A stretch of DNA of 64,000 nucleotides from Alphaproteobacteria bacterium (GCA_018820205.1 JAHJOK010000075.1:124001-188000), one strand, 5' to 3'; positions 1 to 11,114 are shown, counted from the first letter of the stretch. Program-made: numbers and translations. The notes: generated by a model from the letters alone, not told the origin.

Positions 1-10
1 GCGCACAGAG

Positions 11-598
11 ATGCGTAACCGCCTGCGACCCAGTTCCGGCACCGGCTACGACTTCCATCGGCAATTTAGGCTCTTGGCCCATCGTTACCTCGGCGGTGGC
101 GAGGTTCTCGAACAGCTGCTGGTCGAAACACACGGGTGGGGGAACGAGGCTGAAGGGCGGGCCGCCCGAGAAGCTTTGGAGTTTCTTGAGGATTGGCGGG
201 GCCACACTCCAAGTGCCTTGTTCAACTTCGAGCCCCGGGTGTGGGAGAGTTCGAGTCGAGCGTTCGCCGTAAAATACACGCCCGATTTCGGGATCGAGAT
301 CGACGGCGTCCGGGTCGCCGTCCATATCTGGAAGACTCAACACCCGCCTCTCGACGCGCGGATGACATACGTAGCACTGTCGCTCTTTGCGGACCTGTAT
401 CTGGACGACCCCGCCGGTCCGCAAGACGTGGCCGTCCTCTCCGTCATTGATGGACATTTGTACCGCCTGAGCGAAGTCGCTGATCAATCTGTTCTCGCGG
501 AGCGCGTTATGGCGGCGATCGAGAACCTCATAGACGAACTCGGCGACGCGGCTCCCCCGCCGCCGCCTGCCGGCGATCAACCGGGCCAGAGACCTTAG
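11..598 (+). CDS. hypothetical protein, 195 aa
   Basis: I do not recognise this protein. It is soluble-looking, with no signal peptide or membrane segment. An alpha/beta core (about residues 85-165) contains the stretch YTPDFGIEIDG and a later VAVLSVIDGHLYRL, and the C-terminus is a disordered Pro-rich tail. The ATG lies 11 bases from the window edge, so a further upstream start cannot be excluded. It sits in a patch with a methyltransferase remnant and a DUF4145 gene, which suggests accessory DNA. The open frame with ordinary GC-rich codon use supports a real gene; function unknown. Confidence 0.6.
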   Translation: MRNRLRPSSGTGYDFHRQFRLLAHRYLGGGEVLEQLLVETHGWGNEAEGRAAREALEFLEDWRGHTPSALFNFEPRVWESSSRAFAVKYTPDFGIEIDGVRVAVHIWKTQHPPLDARMTYVALSLFADLYLDDPAGPQDVAVLSVIDGHLYRLSEVADQSVLAERVMAAIENLIDELGDAAPPPPPAGDQPGQRP

Positions 599-785
599 GC
601 AACCGGGCTTGGGCTCCGAGCACAAAACATTAGGTCTACTGCCTCTACTCCTCGCGATCGGAGCTTCCGAACCATCTAAGCGCATCTGCCAACCGGAGGT
701 TGGCAACATTTCGATGTAGAGTTAGCTATTCTGAACGCGCGGCAAAAACGCCCGTACCGAGGCCTTGGGCCGAAACTAGGTCAGC
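599..785. other. gene-free stretch before the methyltransferase remnant
   Basis: Between the first gene and the DUF4145 gene (599-1030) the only coding signal I see is the methyltransferase tail at 786-989. This part shows no convincing open frame, terminator or repeat. Confidence 0.5.
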
Positions 786-989
786 ATGATCCAGACCCGA
801 ACGCGCGAGCACAACCGCAAGCCGGACGAGCAGCACGATCTGGTCGAGGCATGCACTACCGGGCCGTATCTGGAACTGCTCGCGCGTGGTCAACGGCCGG
901 GTTGGGCCGTGTGGGGTAATCACGCGGACGAGACATATGCCTCGACGTGGAAGACGTATTCGTACAATTCATCAGTGGCGGCCGAGTAA
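786..989 (+). pseudogene. C-terminal remnant of an MT-A70 family DNA methyltransferase
   Basis: The 67-residue frame carries REHNRKPDEQ, then GPYLELLARGQRPGW, then AVWGN, then SYNSS. This is the order at the C-terminus of MT-A70 type N6-adenine methyltransferases (HSRKPDE.. / GPYLELFAR..RPGW.VWGN), from memory of the family. The catalytic DPPW motif and about two thirds of the protein are absent, and an in-frame TAG stands just upstream at 777-779. It therefore looks like a decayed relic rather than a working enzyme. It could instead be a short expressed fragment, but no ribosome binding site is evident. Confidence 0.7.
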
Positions 990-1030
990 ACCCAGATTTC
1001 GATATTAGCCGCTCACTGTGGAGATAATCC

Positions 1031-1921
1031 GTGGCCACTGCTGAAATAAAGAAGCCGATTAAGGTTCCCTGCCGCGAGTGTAACATAAAAACGCTGCACG
1101 ATATTCTGTGTGAATCGACAGAACGGGGTGACGAAGACTACGATTTTTATTCGACATACCAAGTAATACAGTGCCGTGGGTGCCAGACAAAAGGCTTTCG
1201 ACACTATTCGGCCGACTATGAACAGGGCTATCCTGTCTCGGAAACCGAATGGGAATTTCCTGAAACGAGCGAAACTTACCCCAAGTTCGATTCGGATCAT
1301 CGGCCTCTCGACAATATGTACGAGGTCCCGGACGTCGTCCGATCTATTTATTTCGAGACGAGACTTGCAATCAAAGAGGATGCGCTAACGTTGGCCAGTT
1401 TGGGTCTGCGGGGTACCGTCGAAGCTATCTGCAATGATCTGAAGATCACCGGCTCCAACTTGGCCTCTCGTATCACAAAGCTTTCTAGCCAAGGCCTAAT
1501 TTCTAAAAAAGACGCGGAACGACTTCACGCAATTCGATTCTTGGGCAACGATGCGGCCCATGAAATAAAGAAACCCAAGCGCACTCAGATAACGGTTGCG
1601 GTAAAGATCATAGATCATTTGATCAACAGTATATATCTCCTTGAAAAGGAGGCTGATGGATCGCTGGAGACAGCTGTTGGGGATTTTGATCAGTTCACTA
1701 CCCTGCTTAAGCCTAACCTCGCAAAGCTTGCGAAGGGTGATGAGCTACCTTTAGCGGCAATCTTAGGTCGGGACGTCCGACGTCTTGTCACTGGTCCTGG
1801 CGCTTTTGAGTCTCAGCTCATTTCACAGATTTCGGCTGGGGCTTTCCCCCATCTCGCCCTTGGAAAGGTGGCGAAGTACGCCAACTCGAAGGAAGACCTC
1901 CAGCACTTCACAGTGCAGTAG
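1031..1921 (+). CDS. DUF4145 domain protein with N-terminal zinc-ribbon cysteines
   Basis: A GTG start is preceded by GGAG at 1020-1023, seven bases away. The N-terminus has paired cysteines (CREC at about residue 14 and CRGC at about residue 50) typical of a zinc ribbon. The middle (about residues 115-205) matches the DUF4145 helical pattern, with R-x-TVEAIC, then LSSQGLISKKDAERLHAIRFLGNDAAHE. DUF4145 proteins are of unknown function and are often found in defence or mobile regions. Codon use is visibly more AT-rich than in neighbours, indicating recent transfer. It converges with uvrB. Confidence 0.8.
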   Translation: MATAEIKKPIKVPCRECNIKTLHDILCESTERGDEDYDFYSTYQVIQCRGCQTKGFRHYSADYEQGYPVSETEWEFPETSETYPKFDSDHRPLDNMYEVPDVVRSIYFETRLAIKEDALTLASLGLRGTVEAICNDLKITGSNLASRITKLSSQGLISKKDAERLHAIRFLGNDAAHEIKKPKRTQITVAVKIIDHLINSIYLLEKEADGSLETAVGDFDQFTTLLKPNLAKLAKGDELPLAAILGRDVRRLVTGPGAFESQLISQISAGAFPHLALGKVAKYANSKEDLQHFTVQ

Positions 1922-1936
1922 TCATGCTGCTCCCCC

Positions 1937-4327
<2,391 letters not shown>

Positions 4328-4363
4328 GAACGGAATGTAGGTCGCGGGTGATGGGGGCGCCAG

Positions 4364-5395
4364 TCAGTCGCGCTTGCGCTCCGGCTTGGTCTCCGGCTCC
4401 TCGGCCGGTTCGGGCGGTTTGAGCAGGTCGGCGGCGGCGTCGTTGACCGAGGGGGCGCGGGCCGGCTCGGACGGCGGCGCTGCGCGCGGCGCGGCGTGAC
4501 CGGACAGGCCCAGGGCCGACAGCGCATCTTCGTCCTCGCGCCCGAACAGGCTGCGAATGCGCAAGTCGGTCTGGGGGAAGGGGATCTCGATCCCGGCCTG
4601 GTCCAGGGCCTCGGCGATGGCCCAGGTATAGGCGGCGTGCATGGCGGCGGGGCGTTTGACGGCGTCCTGCGTCGGCCAGACCAGCAGTTCGAAATTCAGG
4701 CTGGAATCGCCGAAGCCGGTCAGCCAGACCTGGCTCTTGCGCGCCTCGGTCTCGGGCAGGGTGAAGGGGCTGGCGCGGGCGGCTTCCAGCACCGCGTCGC
4801 GCACCGCGGCCCGGTCGGCGCCGTAGGCCACGCCGAACGGGATGTGGATGCGCCGGGTGTCGCCCTTCAACGTCCAGTTAGTCACGGCCCCCTCGATCAG
4901 ATGCGAGTTGGGGATGATGACGTTGACGTTGTCGTTGGTGCGGATGCGGGTGGCGCGGGGGCCGATCTCCATGATGGCGCCGCGGATGCCGCCGTCCTCC
5001 ATCTCGACATAGTCGCCGACGCTCAGCATCCGGTCGAAGATCAGGAAGATGCCCGAGACGAACTCCTTGACCACCCCCTGCAGCCCCAGACCGATGCCGA
5101 TGCCGATGGCCCCGGCGAACACCGCCAGCGACGACAGGTTCAGCCCGGCCGCCGACAGGGCCATCATCAGCCCGGTGATCAGGATGGCGTAGCTGGCCAG
5201 CTTCTCCAGCAGATACAGACCTTGGGGACTGCGCCGCGACCGCTCGCGCACCCGCCGGATGGCGCGGGTCACCCCCCACGACAGGGCCGTGGCGATGGCC
5301 AGAATGATCAGGGCCGAGACCAGCCCCCCGACCGTCAGGGTCGCCCCGCCCAGTCGGAACAGGGCGGCGTCATCCAGCTTGTCGATGTTTTCCAT
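4364..5395 (-). CDS. mechanosensitive ion channel (MscS family)
   Basis: This is an inner-membrane small-conductance mechanosensitive channel relieving turgor on hypo-osmotic shock. It has an N-terminal membrane helix, a second and then the pore helix with the Gly/Ala pattern [20 protein letters not shown]. The MscS beta domain follows ([15 protein letters not shown].. and [14 protein letters not shown]), then the alpha/beta cytoplasmic domain. After about residue 290 the tail is disordered, Pro/Glu/Lys-rich. At 343 aa it is a compact member of the family. It lies head to tail with uvrB, 36 bases apart. Confidence 0.93.
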   Translation of the reverse strand: MENIDKLDDAALFRLGGATLTVGGLVSALIILAIATALSWGVTRAIRRVRERSRRSPQGLYLLEKLASYAILITGLMMALSAAGLNLSSLAVFAGAIGIGIGLGLQGVVKEFVSGIFLIFDRMLSVGDYVEMEDGGIRGAIMEIGPRATRIRTNDNVNVIIPNSHLIEGAVTNWTLKGDTRRIHIPFGVAYGADRAAVRDAVLEAARASPFTLPETEARKSQVWLTGFGDSSLNFELLVWPTQDAVKRPAAMHAAYTWAIAEALDQAGIEIPFPQTDLRIRSLFGREDEDALSALGLSGHAAPRAAPPSEPARAPSVNDAAADLLKPPEPAEEPETKPERKRD

Positions 5396-5484
5396 GAGAG
5401 GGTGAAGCGTCCGGCAACCGTCACGGTTCCGGCCCCCGAGTTCAGGTCCGCGCGGCGTGCGCGAATCCGTCTAAGGCGGGGACC

Positions 5485-6246
5485 ATGATGGTTCGGCCCG
5501 TTACCTTGACCTTGACGGCGTGTCTGGCCCTGTCCGCCTGCGGGCGGCTGATCCCCCACACCGGCCCGCCGGCGGGGTATCGGCCGTATTCGCCGGCGCC
5601 GGGGGCGGCGGGCCCGTCGGTCTATGTCGCGCCCGGCGCCGGGGTGATCGATCAGGGGATCGACGGCGGGACGCTGTCGCGGGTGCAGCGGGGAGCCGGG
5701 TCGTTGAGCCAGTGCGAGGCGGAGCTGGCCTCGGCGCGGGTGACGTTTTCGCCGACGCCGGACCGGGTCAACTCCGAGACCTGCGGCCTGACCGATGCGG
5801 GGGTGCTGGGGGCCGACATGGGGACGGTGGCGCGGATGGCGCCGGGGGATGTGACCATGACCTGCGCCCTGGCCCTGGCGGTCAGCGTGTGGCGGCGTCA
5901 GTCGGTGGAGCCGGCGGCGCGCGAACTGCTGGGCTCAGACATCGTGGCGATCGAACATATGGGGGTCTACGCGTGCCGGGCGGTGCGCAACGACGCAGGC
6001 GACTCGCGCCGGGTCAGCGCCCATTCGCGGGCGGCGGCCCTGGACTTTTCCGCCGTGCGGCTGAGGGACGGACGGCGGATCACGGTGCGCGACGACTGGA
6101 ACGCCGGCGGGGCTGAAGGCGCGTTCCTGAGGCGGATCCGGGACGACGCCTGCAAGGTGTTCGGCACGACCCTGTCGCCCGACTACAACGCCGTGCACGC
6201 CGACCACCTGCACCTGGAAGCGGAGCGGGGTCGGCTGTGCCGGTAG
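5485..6246 (+). CDS. extensin-like lipoprotein
   Basis: The N-terminus is a lipoprotein signal (hydrophobic stretch ending LSAC at about residue 19), so it is probably membrane-anchored in the periplasm. The C-terminal half matches the bacterial extensin-like domain (PF06904): CALALAVSVWRRQSVEPAAR, then ALDFSAVRLRDGR, and the terminal DYNAVHADHLHLE. That terminal motif resembles the metal-binding end of peptidoglycan peptidases, so a cell-wall role is inferred. A second ATG lies directly after the first. It is transcribed away from the MscS gene. Confidence 0.88.
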   Translation: MMVRPVTLTLTACLALSACGRLIPHTGPPAGYRPYSPAPGAAGPSVYVAPGAGVIDQGIDGGTLSRVQRGAGSLSQCEAELASARVTFSPTPDRVNSETCGLTDAGVLGADMGTVARMAPGDVTMTCALALAVSVWRRQSVEPAARELLGSDIVAIEHMGVYACRAVRNDAGDSRRVSAHSRAAALDFSAVRLRDGRRITVRDDWNAGGAEGAFLRRIRDDACKVFGTTLSPDYNAVHADHLHLEAERGRLCR

Positions 6247-6253
6247 GGCGGGA

Positions 6254-7159
6254 TCAGCGGCGGACGCGGGCCTGGGTTTCCAACTCGCCGATGCGGCGCT
6301 CAAGATAGTCGCTGTCGTCGCTGGAGGGGCGGGTGCGGGAATAGGCGGCTTCAAGCCGGGTCAGGTCCTCGACCTGGACCCGCAGCCGGTCCTGATCGGC
6401 GCGCGGCAGGCTGTAAAGGGCGCGTTCGACGGCGGTCAGGCGGTCGCGCGGGGATTGCTGATAGCCGCCGTTCCCGCTGCCGTAGCGGTCGCCGGGGATG
6501 CGGGCGTCGAGCGCGTCGAGGCGGGCCTCCAGGTCCTGGCGCTCGCTGAGCGACAGGCCGCCGCGCTGATAGCCGGTCTCAGTCTGGATCAGGGCGGCGT
6601 AGTCGGCGCGGAGGCGGGTGCCCTCGGTGCGGGTTAGGGTGCGGGCGCGGACGGCGGCGTCGATGCGGCCCTCGAAATCGGCGCGGCCGTCGACGACGGA
6701 CTGGTAGCCGCCCAGATTGTCCTCATAGCCGCCCTGTTCCAGGGCCGTGGTCAGGGCCGAATAGCGCTGGTTCAGCTCGGACCGTTCCTGGGTGGTGAAG
6801 CGGCCGTCCTGGCCGTAGCGGGCCTCGAGCGCGACCAGGGCGTCGTAGTCGCTGCGCAGCCGGTCGCCGGACGGACGCGACAGGGCGCCCGAGCGAATCT
6901 GGGCGTCCAGGCGGGTGCTGAAGGTCGACTGCTGGTCGCTGAGCGGGCGGCGGCCCCGGCTCCATTCGGCGTCGACGGTTCCGGTGGTCTGGCCGCCGAA
7001 CAGACTTTGCAGGATCTGGCCGAAGACCTCCTGACCGGTGGGCTGGGACTGGCTCTGGGTCTGGGTCTGGCCATAGGGGGTCTGGGCCTGGGCGACGGCG
7101 GCGGACGAAAGGACGACTGCGCCGGCCGCGAGGGCGGTGAAGGTCTTGATCGATTTCAT
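6254..7159 (-). CDS. secreted helical repeat protein, unknown function
   Basis: A clear Sec signal peptide (MKSIKTF.. ending VAQAQ, about 26 residues) is followed by a Gln/Thr-rich linker. Two related segments of about 80 residues follow (about 85-160 and 165-240), each with a pattern like R-LDAQIRSGALSR, RLRSDYDALV-LEARYGQ, then a Ser-Glu-Arg helix. A third partial copy ends the protein. The family is unknown to me; an envelope structural or chaperone-like role is only a guess. It converges with the extensin-like gene, with 7 bases between them. Confidence 0.75.
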   Translation of the reverse strand: MKSIKTFTALAAGAVVLSSAAVAQAQTPYGQTQTQSQSQPTGQEVFGQILQSLFGGQTTGTVDAEWSRGRRPLSDQQSTFSTRLDAQIRSGALSRPSGDRLRSDYDALVALEARYGQDGRFTTQERSELNQRYSALTTALEQGGYEDNLGGYQSVVDGRADFEGRIDAAVRARTLTRTEGTRLRADYAALIQTETGYQRGGLSLSERQDLEARLDALDARIPGDRYGSGNGGYQQSPRDRLTAVERALYSLPRADQDRLRVQVEDLTRLEAAYSRTRPSSDDSDYLERRIGELETQARVRR

Positions 7160-7286
7160 GAGTCTGCTCTCTGGCGATGGGCTATTGGATGTGGTCGGAG
7201 AACGGGGTGCGGCGGTTATGGTTGCTCAGGCGGGGCGCCGGGCATCGGTCGATGCCGGGACCGCGATCGTCTGCTAGACTGTCCAC

Positions 7287-7472
7287 ATGACCGATCAGGA
7301 AGACGCCCCGGCCCAAGCCCCCGTCGCGCCCGAGACCCCGGCGCAGAAGGCGCTGAGGATGAAACAGGCCAGGATCGACGCCCGGCCGAAGCCGCCGCGC
7401 GGCGGGCGCTTCCAGAGCGAACAGGCGGCCGGGATCGCGGCCGGCGCCTCCAGGCCCTGGACGCACAAATAG
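7287..7472 (+). CDS. small conserved-type hypothetical protein, 61 aa
   Basis: This short hydrophilic protein has an acidic/Pro-Ala N-terminus and a basic core ending RPKPPRGGRFQSEQAAGIAAG with a Lys terminus. I recall similar short proteins in Caulobacterales, but this is unchecked. No membrane segment or catalytic motif is visible. It is divergent from the secreted repeat protein, leaving a 127-base shared promoter region. Confidence 0.6.
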   Translation: MTDQEDAPAQAPVAPETPAQKALRMKQARIDARPKPPRGGRFQSEQAAGIAAGASRPWTHK

Positions 7473-7561
7473 GCCCCGGGGCCGCGGTTCGACACCGTCC
7501 GATTTCCGCGAGACTCCGGCGCGGATGCAGGCCATGTTCGTGAGAACAAAAGGAGATCACG

Positions 7562-8368
7562 ATGTCGGGCTTCGAGACCTTTCGCGCGCTGCACGCCGGC
7601 GGCCTGCTGATCCTGCCGAACGCCTGGGACGGGGCGTCGGCGGCCCTGTCGGTGGCGGCGGGCGCCCGGGCGGTGGCGACCACCAGCGCGGGGGTGGCTT
7701 GGGCGCTGGGCTGGCCCGACGGCGCCGCCCCGCCCCGGGCCGACCTGCTTTCGGCGCTGGAGCGGATCGTCAGGGCGTCGGGCGGCGCGCCGGTCAGCGC
7801 CGACGTCGAGGGCGGGTTCTCCGATGAGCCGTCCGAGGCCGCCGGCTTCGTGCGGCGCGTGGTCGAGACGGGCTGCGTCGGGGTCAATATCGAGGACGCC
7901 GACGGTTCGGCCGAGGCGCTGGCGGACAAGATCGCGGCCGTGCGGGCGGCGGTCGGCGCCGACCTGTTCATCAACGCGCGCTGCGACCTGTGGCTGAGGG
8001 GGATCGGGCCGGTCGAAGGACGGCTGGAGGAGGCGGTGCGGCGGGCGGCGCTGTACCGGGCGGCCGGGGCGGACGGACTGTTCATGCCCGGCGTGGTCGA
8101 GGCGGGAACGATCACGGCCCTGGTCGACCTGGGGGCGCCGCTGAACCTTCTGGCGCGGTCTGGACTGGCCGACGCGGCGGCGCTGGAGGCGCTGGGCGTG
8201 CGCCGACTGAGCGCGGGGTCGAACATCGCGGCGGCCGCATACGGGACGGCCGACCGGCTGACGCGGGCGTTCCTGGCCGACGGCGGTTCGGCGGGGCAGG
8301 CGGCCGAGGCGATGGACTATGGGACGCTGAACGGACTGATGGCGCGGGCCGCCGGAGTTGCAGCCTGA
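7562..8368 (+). CDS. isocitrate lyase/PEP mutase family enzyme
   Basis: A TIM-barrel protein of the PEP mutase/isocitrate lyase superfamily. It shows PNAWDGASAAL at the N-terminus, VATTSAGVAWALG, the metal-binding ADVEGGFS, GVNIEDA, and FINARCDLWL. The KKCGH catalytic loop of true isocitrate and methylisocitrate lyases is not visible, so the substrate is undetermined; a C-C or P-C lyase acting on an oxaloacetate-like compound is the family expectation. The ATG follows an AAGGAG site (7550-7555). At 268 aa it is the usual size for the short branch of the family. Confidence 0.88.
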   Translation: MSGFETFRALHAGGLLILPNAWDGASAALSVAAGARAVATTSAGVAWALGWPDGAAPPRADLLSALERIVRASGGAPVSADVEGGFSDEPSEAAGFVRRVVETGCVGVNIEDADGSAEALADKIAAVRAAVGADLFINARCDLWLRGIGPVEGRLEEAVRRAALYRAAGADGLFMPGVVEAGTITALVDLGAPLNLLARSGLADAAALEALGVRRLSAGSNIAAAAYGTADRLTRAFLADGGSAGQAAEAMDYGTLNGLMARAAGVAA

Positions 8369-8489
8369 GAGCCGCGGAACGGCCGATCTTCATCCATCTG
8401 GATGACGACCGCGCGATCTGGAACGTGCAGGCTGGGATGGGTCAGGCCGTCGCTCCAAGCGGGCCTGTCTCGCCAGTAGGAGTGTTCCG

Positions 8490-9671
8490 ATGTTTCGTCT
8501 TTCCGCCCTGATCGCCGCAGCGGTCGCTTTCGCCGGGCCTGTCGCGGCGCAGACCACGATGTTGCCGGGCGATACGGTTCAGCGTGACCTGACGGCGTCG
8601 GACCCCACGCTGGAGGACGGAAGTCACTACCAGTGTTTCTCTGTCCGGACCGTGCAGGGCGAGGGGCTGCAGATCGACATGACGTCGGACGCCTTCGACA
8701 CCTATCTGACCATCGGGACGGGCGCCTGCGCCACGCCGACCAATGCGGACGCGGACGATGACGGGGGGGAGGGGACGAACTCCAGGCTGACCCGGGTCGG
8801 CGACGGGGAGAGGCTGATCATCCGCGCCAACAGCCTGCAGGGCGGCAAGACAGGGGCCTATCGGCTGACCGTCACCCAGGTGTCGAGGCCGGGGCAGGCG
8901 GCTGTGGCTGCGCCCGCATCGGGCGGGGACGGGACGTCGATCGGCGTGGGCCAGACGGCGCGCGGATCGCTGACGGCGTCCGACCCGACCCTGTCGGACG
9001 GCAGCCACTACGAGTGTTTCCAGATCCAGACCCGGCCCGGTCAGACGCTGCAGATCGAGCAGGCGTCGACTGATTTCGACAGCTATCTGAGCATCGGCGG
9101 GGGACGATGCGACGCGATGAGCGACGTCGTCAGCGACGACGACGGAGGGGATGGCCTGAACTCGAGGCTCACGTTCGAGGGAGACGGAAGCCTGTTGACG
9201 GTGCGGGCCAACAGCGTCGGTCGGGGCGAGACGGGTCAGTATCAGCTGACGGTGTCCGAAACCGGTGGCGCCTATTCGACCGTGGACATGAGCACGCTCG
9301 GCGCCTCGAGGCCGACGACGCTGCCCCGCGTGACGAGCGAGTGGGACTTGCAGCCGGACACCTGCGTCGCCGCCTATGCCGCCATGACGACGATGAGGGA
9401 TGAGAACACCTCGCCCGCAGAACACGGCAACGTCGCGGCGATCAACTACGGATCGAGGATCGGGACGCTGATCCCCCTGACCGATCAGACGGACGCAGGA
9501 ATGGACGCCATGGGGTTCCTGCTGATGAACTTCAAAAGCATGGCTCTGGTCGGGGCGATCGGGGTGGCGCCGAACGGCGAACCCAACGGCGGCCGGCCCC
9601 TGGCGGAATATCTGACCGCGCTGGGAAACTGCGACCGTCAGTATGGCTTCACGCCGGTCACCGCCTACTGA
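8490..9671 (+). CDS. secreted protein with two pre-peptidase-C-like repeats
   Basis: A signal peptide of about 20 residues ends GPVAAQ. Two similar beta-rich repeats (about residues 25-135 and 150-260) share LTASDPTL-DGSHY-CF, then FDTYLTIG or FDSYLSIG, then DDDGG-G-NSRLT, and GAYRLTVTQ. This resembles the bacterial pre-peptidase C-terminal (PPC) domain pattern. The last 130 residues form a different domain of unknown function with two cysteines. The ATG follows AGGAG at about 8478. Export and carbohydrate or protein binding are inferred; no protease domain is present. Confidence 0.75.
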   Translation: MFRLSALIAAAVAFAGPVAAQTTMLPGDTVQRDLTASDPTLEDGSHYQCFSVRTVQGEGLQIDMTSDAFDTYLTIGTGACATPTNADADDDGGEGTNSRLTRVGDGERLIIRANSLQGGKTGAYRLTVTQVSRPGQAAVAAPASGGDGTSIGVGQTARGSLTASDPTLSDGSHYECFQIQTRPGQTLQIEQASTDFDSYLSIGGGRCDAMSDVVSDDDGGDGLNSRLTFEGDGSLLTVRANSVGRGETGQYQLTVSETGGAYSTVDMSTLGASRPTTLPRVTSEWDLQPDTCVAAYAAMTTMRDENTSPAEHGNVAAINYGSRIGTLIPLTDQTDAGMDAMGFLLMNFKSMALVGAIGVAPNGEPNGGRPLAEYLTALGNCDRQYGFTPVTAY

Positions 9672-9712
9672 CGCGGCCGCGACCGGATCCGTCGGGAAGG
9701 CGCGCCACCCGC

Positions 9713-9757
9713 TTGACTTCGTGTAACCCATAGGTGATATGTAACCCACGAGTTACA
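9713..9757 (+). promoter_or_regulatory. promoter with TGTAAC operator repeats
   Basis: TTGACT at 9713-9718 is a good -35 hexamer, with an AT-rich -10-like region around 9736-9741. Overlapping it are TGTAACCCA (9722-9730), the same again at 9740-9748, and an inverted GTTACA at 9752-9757, so TGTAAC-N6-GTTACA forms a perfect palindrome at 9740-9757. The arrangement suggests a repressor site. The XRE regulator at 10464 is the likely binder (inference). Confidence 0.65.
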
Positions 9758-9775
9758 TCACTTGGGAGAGCGGAG

Positions 9776-10471
9776 ATGACGGTCATGGACGATCGGGAAC
9801 TGGATCGCGAAACACGCGCACGTCGGCGCAAATTCATCGGCGCATTGGCCATAGTCGTGGTCGGTGCCGTGATGGCAGGCCTGGGCTTCATGTTTGCGGA
9901 GACGCGGACCGGAGACGACGCGACGGCGGCCGGGGTGCTGGCAGGCGTCGGGTTCGGCTTTGTGGTCGGGGGCGTGATCCTGGCGTGGATCATGCGTCCC
10001 GGCGCGACCGGCTGGCGCACCGAAACCGAACCGCTGAAGCGGGACCGGTTGCAGGCCCAGCGGTCACGGCAACTGGCGATCTTTCCGATCGTGACCCTTG
10101 CCTTTTTGGCCCAGTCGAGCCTGGCGGTGCAGAATATCCTGGCCGGAGACGCCGGCCTGGCCGACTTCATCAGCGCGCCCTTGCCGGTGCTCTACGCCTG
10201 GGTCATCGCGGCCATCGTGATGGGATGGGATCATCAGTCGCGCAGCCAGAAGCGGTTCCTGGAAGACGAGCTGACCGGGGTGCTGCGGGCCCGCGCCCTG
10301 GGGGCGGCCTTCGTGGTCCTGATGGCCGGCGCGACCGTCGCCTTCGGGGTCGGCCTGTGGCGACAGGACTACGCCATCGCCGCCCTGCCGTTCGTGCTGT
10401 CGCTGGCGGGGGTGACGGCCGGGGTGCGGTTCGCCTGGCTGGACCGGGAGGCCGGACGCGACGATGGGTGA
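9776..10471 (+). CDS. six-helix integral membrane protein, unknown function
   Basis: 231 residues with about six hydrophobic segments (near residues 20-42, 52-75, 98-120, 128-150, 175-196 and 203-222) and an Arg/Glu-rich cytoplasmic N-terminus (RELDRETRARRRK). I chose the ATG at 9776 because a GGGAGAGCGGAG leader precedes it and upstream codons overlap the operator; ATG 9785 is another option. It overlaps the XRE regulator gene by 8 bases, so the two are co-translated. Membrane proteins paired with a tiny Cro-like regulator are a recurring bacterial module of unclear role. Confidence 0.85.
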   Translation: MTVMDDRELDRETRARRRKFIGALAIVVVGAVMAGLGFMFAETRTGDDATAAGVLAGVGFGFVVGGVILAWIMRPGATGWRTETEPLKRDRLQAQRSRQLAIFPIVTLAFLAQSSLAVQNILAGDAGLADFISAPLPVLYAWVIAAIVMGWDHQSRSQKRFLEDELTGVLRARALGAAFVVLMAGATVAFGVGLWRQDYAIAALPFVLSLAGVTAGVRFAWLDREAGRDDG

Positions 10472-10673
10472 CGCCAGACTGGGGTCGCGGCTGAAAGAGG
10501 TCCGCACCGAGGCCGGGCTGACGCAGGCCGAACTGGCCGAGCGGGCCGGGGTGTCGAGGAAGACCATCAACACGGTCGAGAACGGGGTGTTCGTGCCGTC
10601 CACCCTGCTGGCCCTGGGACTGGCGCGGGCGCTGGACCGGACGGTCGAGCAACTGTTCTTCCTGACGGACTGA
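10464..10673 (+). CDS. small XRE/Cro-family transcriptional regulator
   Basis: The 69 aa are nearly all one helix-turn-helix domain (LGSRLKEVRTEAGLTQAELA, AGVSRKTINTVENG, PSTLLALGLARALD). The ending VEQLFFLTD is typical of the YozG-like group of minimal Cro-type regulators. Its ATG lies inside the end of the membrane-protein gene. The TGTAAC palindrome upstream of the operon is its probable autoregulatory target. Confidence 0.92.
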   Translation: MGDARLGSRLKEVRTEAGLTQAELAERAGVSRKTINTVENGVFVPSTLLALGLARALDRTVEQLFFLTD

Positions 10674-10713
10674 AAGCATGGGCTGCCGCCGCCGGAGCGA
10701 TCCGGCGGCCGCG

Positions 10714-10768
10714 GCTTGACTTCGTCACACAGTATGCGGCATACACTGTGCGTCACACACTATGTGAC
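10714..10768 (+). promoter_or_regulatory. promoter with GTCACA operator palindromes
   Basis: The segment GCTTGACTTCGT at 10714-10725 is identical to that at 9711-9722 in the preceding operon, and TTGACT (10716-10721) is the -35. Downstream come a near-palindrome CACAGTATG...CATACACTGTG (10728-10750) and a perfect GTCACA-N5-TGTGAC (10752-10768). An AAGGAG ribosome binding site (10772-10777) leads to a GTG start. PadR regulators usually repress their own operon through such palindromes, so this is the likely PadR operator. Confidence 0.65.
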
Positions 10769-10784
10769 GTGAAGGAGCCGCGAC

Positions 10785-11114
10785 GTGCCGGTGGATGACG
10801 AGCTTTACGAATCGATGCGGCTGGAGTTGCGGCGCGGATCGCTGGTGCTGGCGGTGCTGGCCTGTCTGCGGACCGAGCGATACGGCTACACGCTGCGTCA
10901 GGCGCTCGCGGCCGATGGGCTGGAGATGGAGGAATCGACCCTCTATCCCCTGCTGCGCCGGCTCGAGAGCCAGGGGCTTCTGCTCAGCGAATGGCGCGAG
11001 GAGGAGAAGCGCAAGAAACGCTTCTACGTGCTGTCGCCGATGGGCGTGACGATGCTGGCGCGGCTCAGCGTCGAGTGGCGGGGGATCAACGCCTCGCTCG
11101 ACAAGATTCTCTGA
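10785..11114 (+). CDS. PadR family transcriptional regulator
   Basis: 109-residue winged-helix regulator: LRRGSLVLAVLACLRTERYGY, then LRQALAADGLEMEESTLYPLLRRLESQGLL, then the wing EWREEEKRKKRFYVLSPMG. The GTG start is set by AAGGAG seven bases upstream. It is followed after 26 bases by a HAAS-type membrane protein, the standard PadR partner. It probably represses this two-gene operon until a membrane or envelope signal is sensed; the signal is unknown. Confidence 0.94.
   Translation: MPVDDELYESMRLELRRGSLVLAVLACLRTERYGYTLRQALAADGLEMEESTLYPLLRRLESQGLLLSEWREEEKRKKRFYVLSPMGVTMLARLSVEWRGINASLDKIL

Noticed and set aside
7216..8226. 336-codon open frame on the minus strand
   Set aside because: Antisense to the PEP-mutase family gene, which has a ribosome binding site and motifs; sequence is Ser/Ala/Arg-rich noise.
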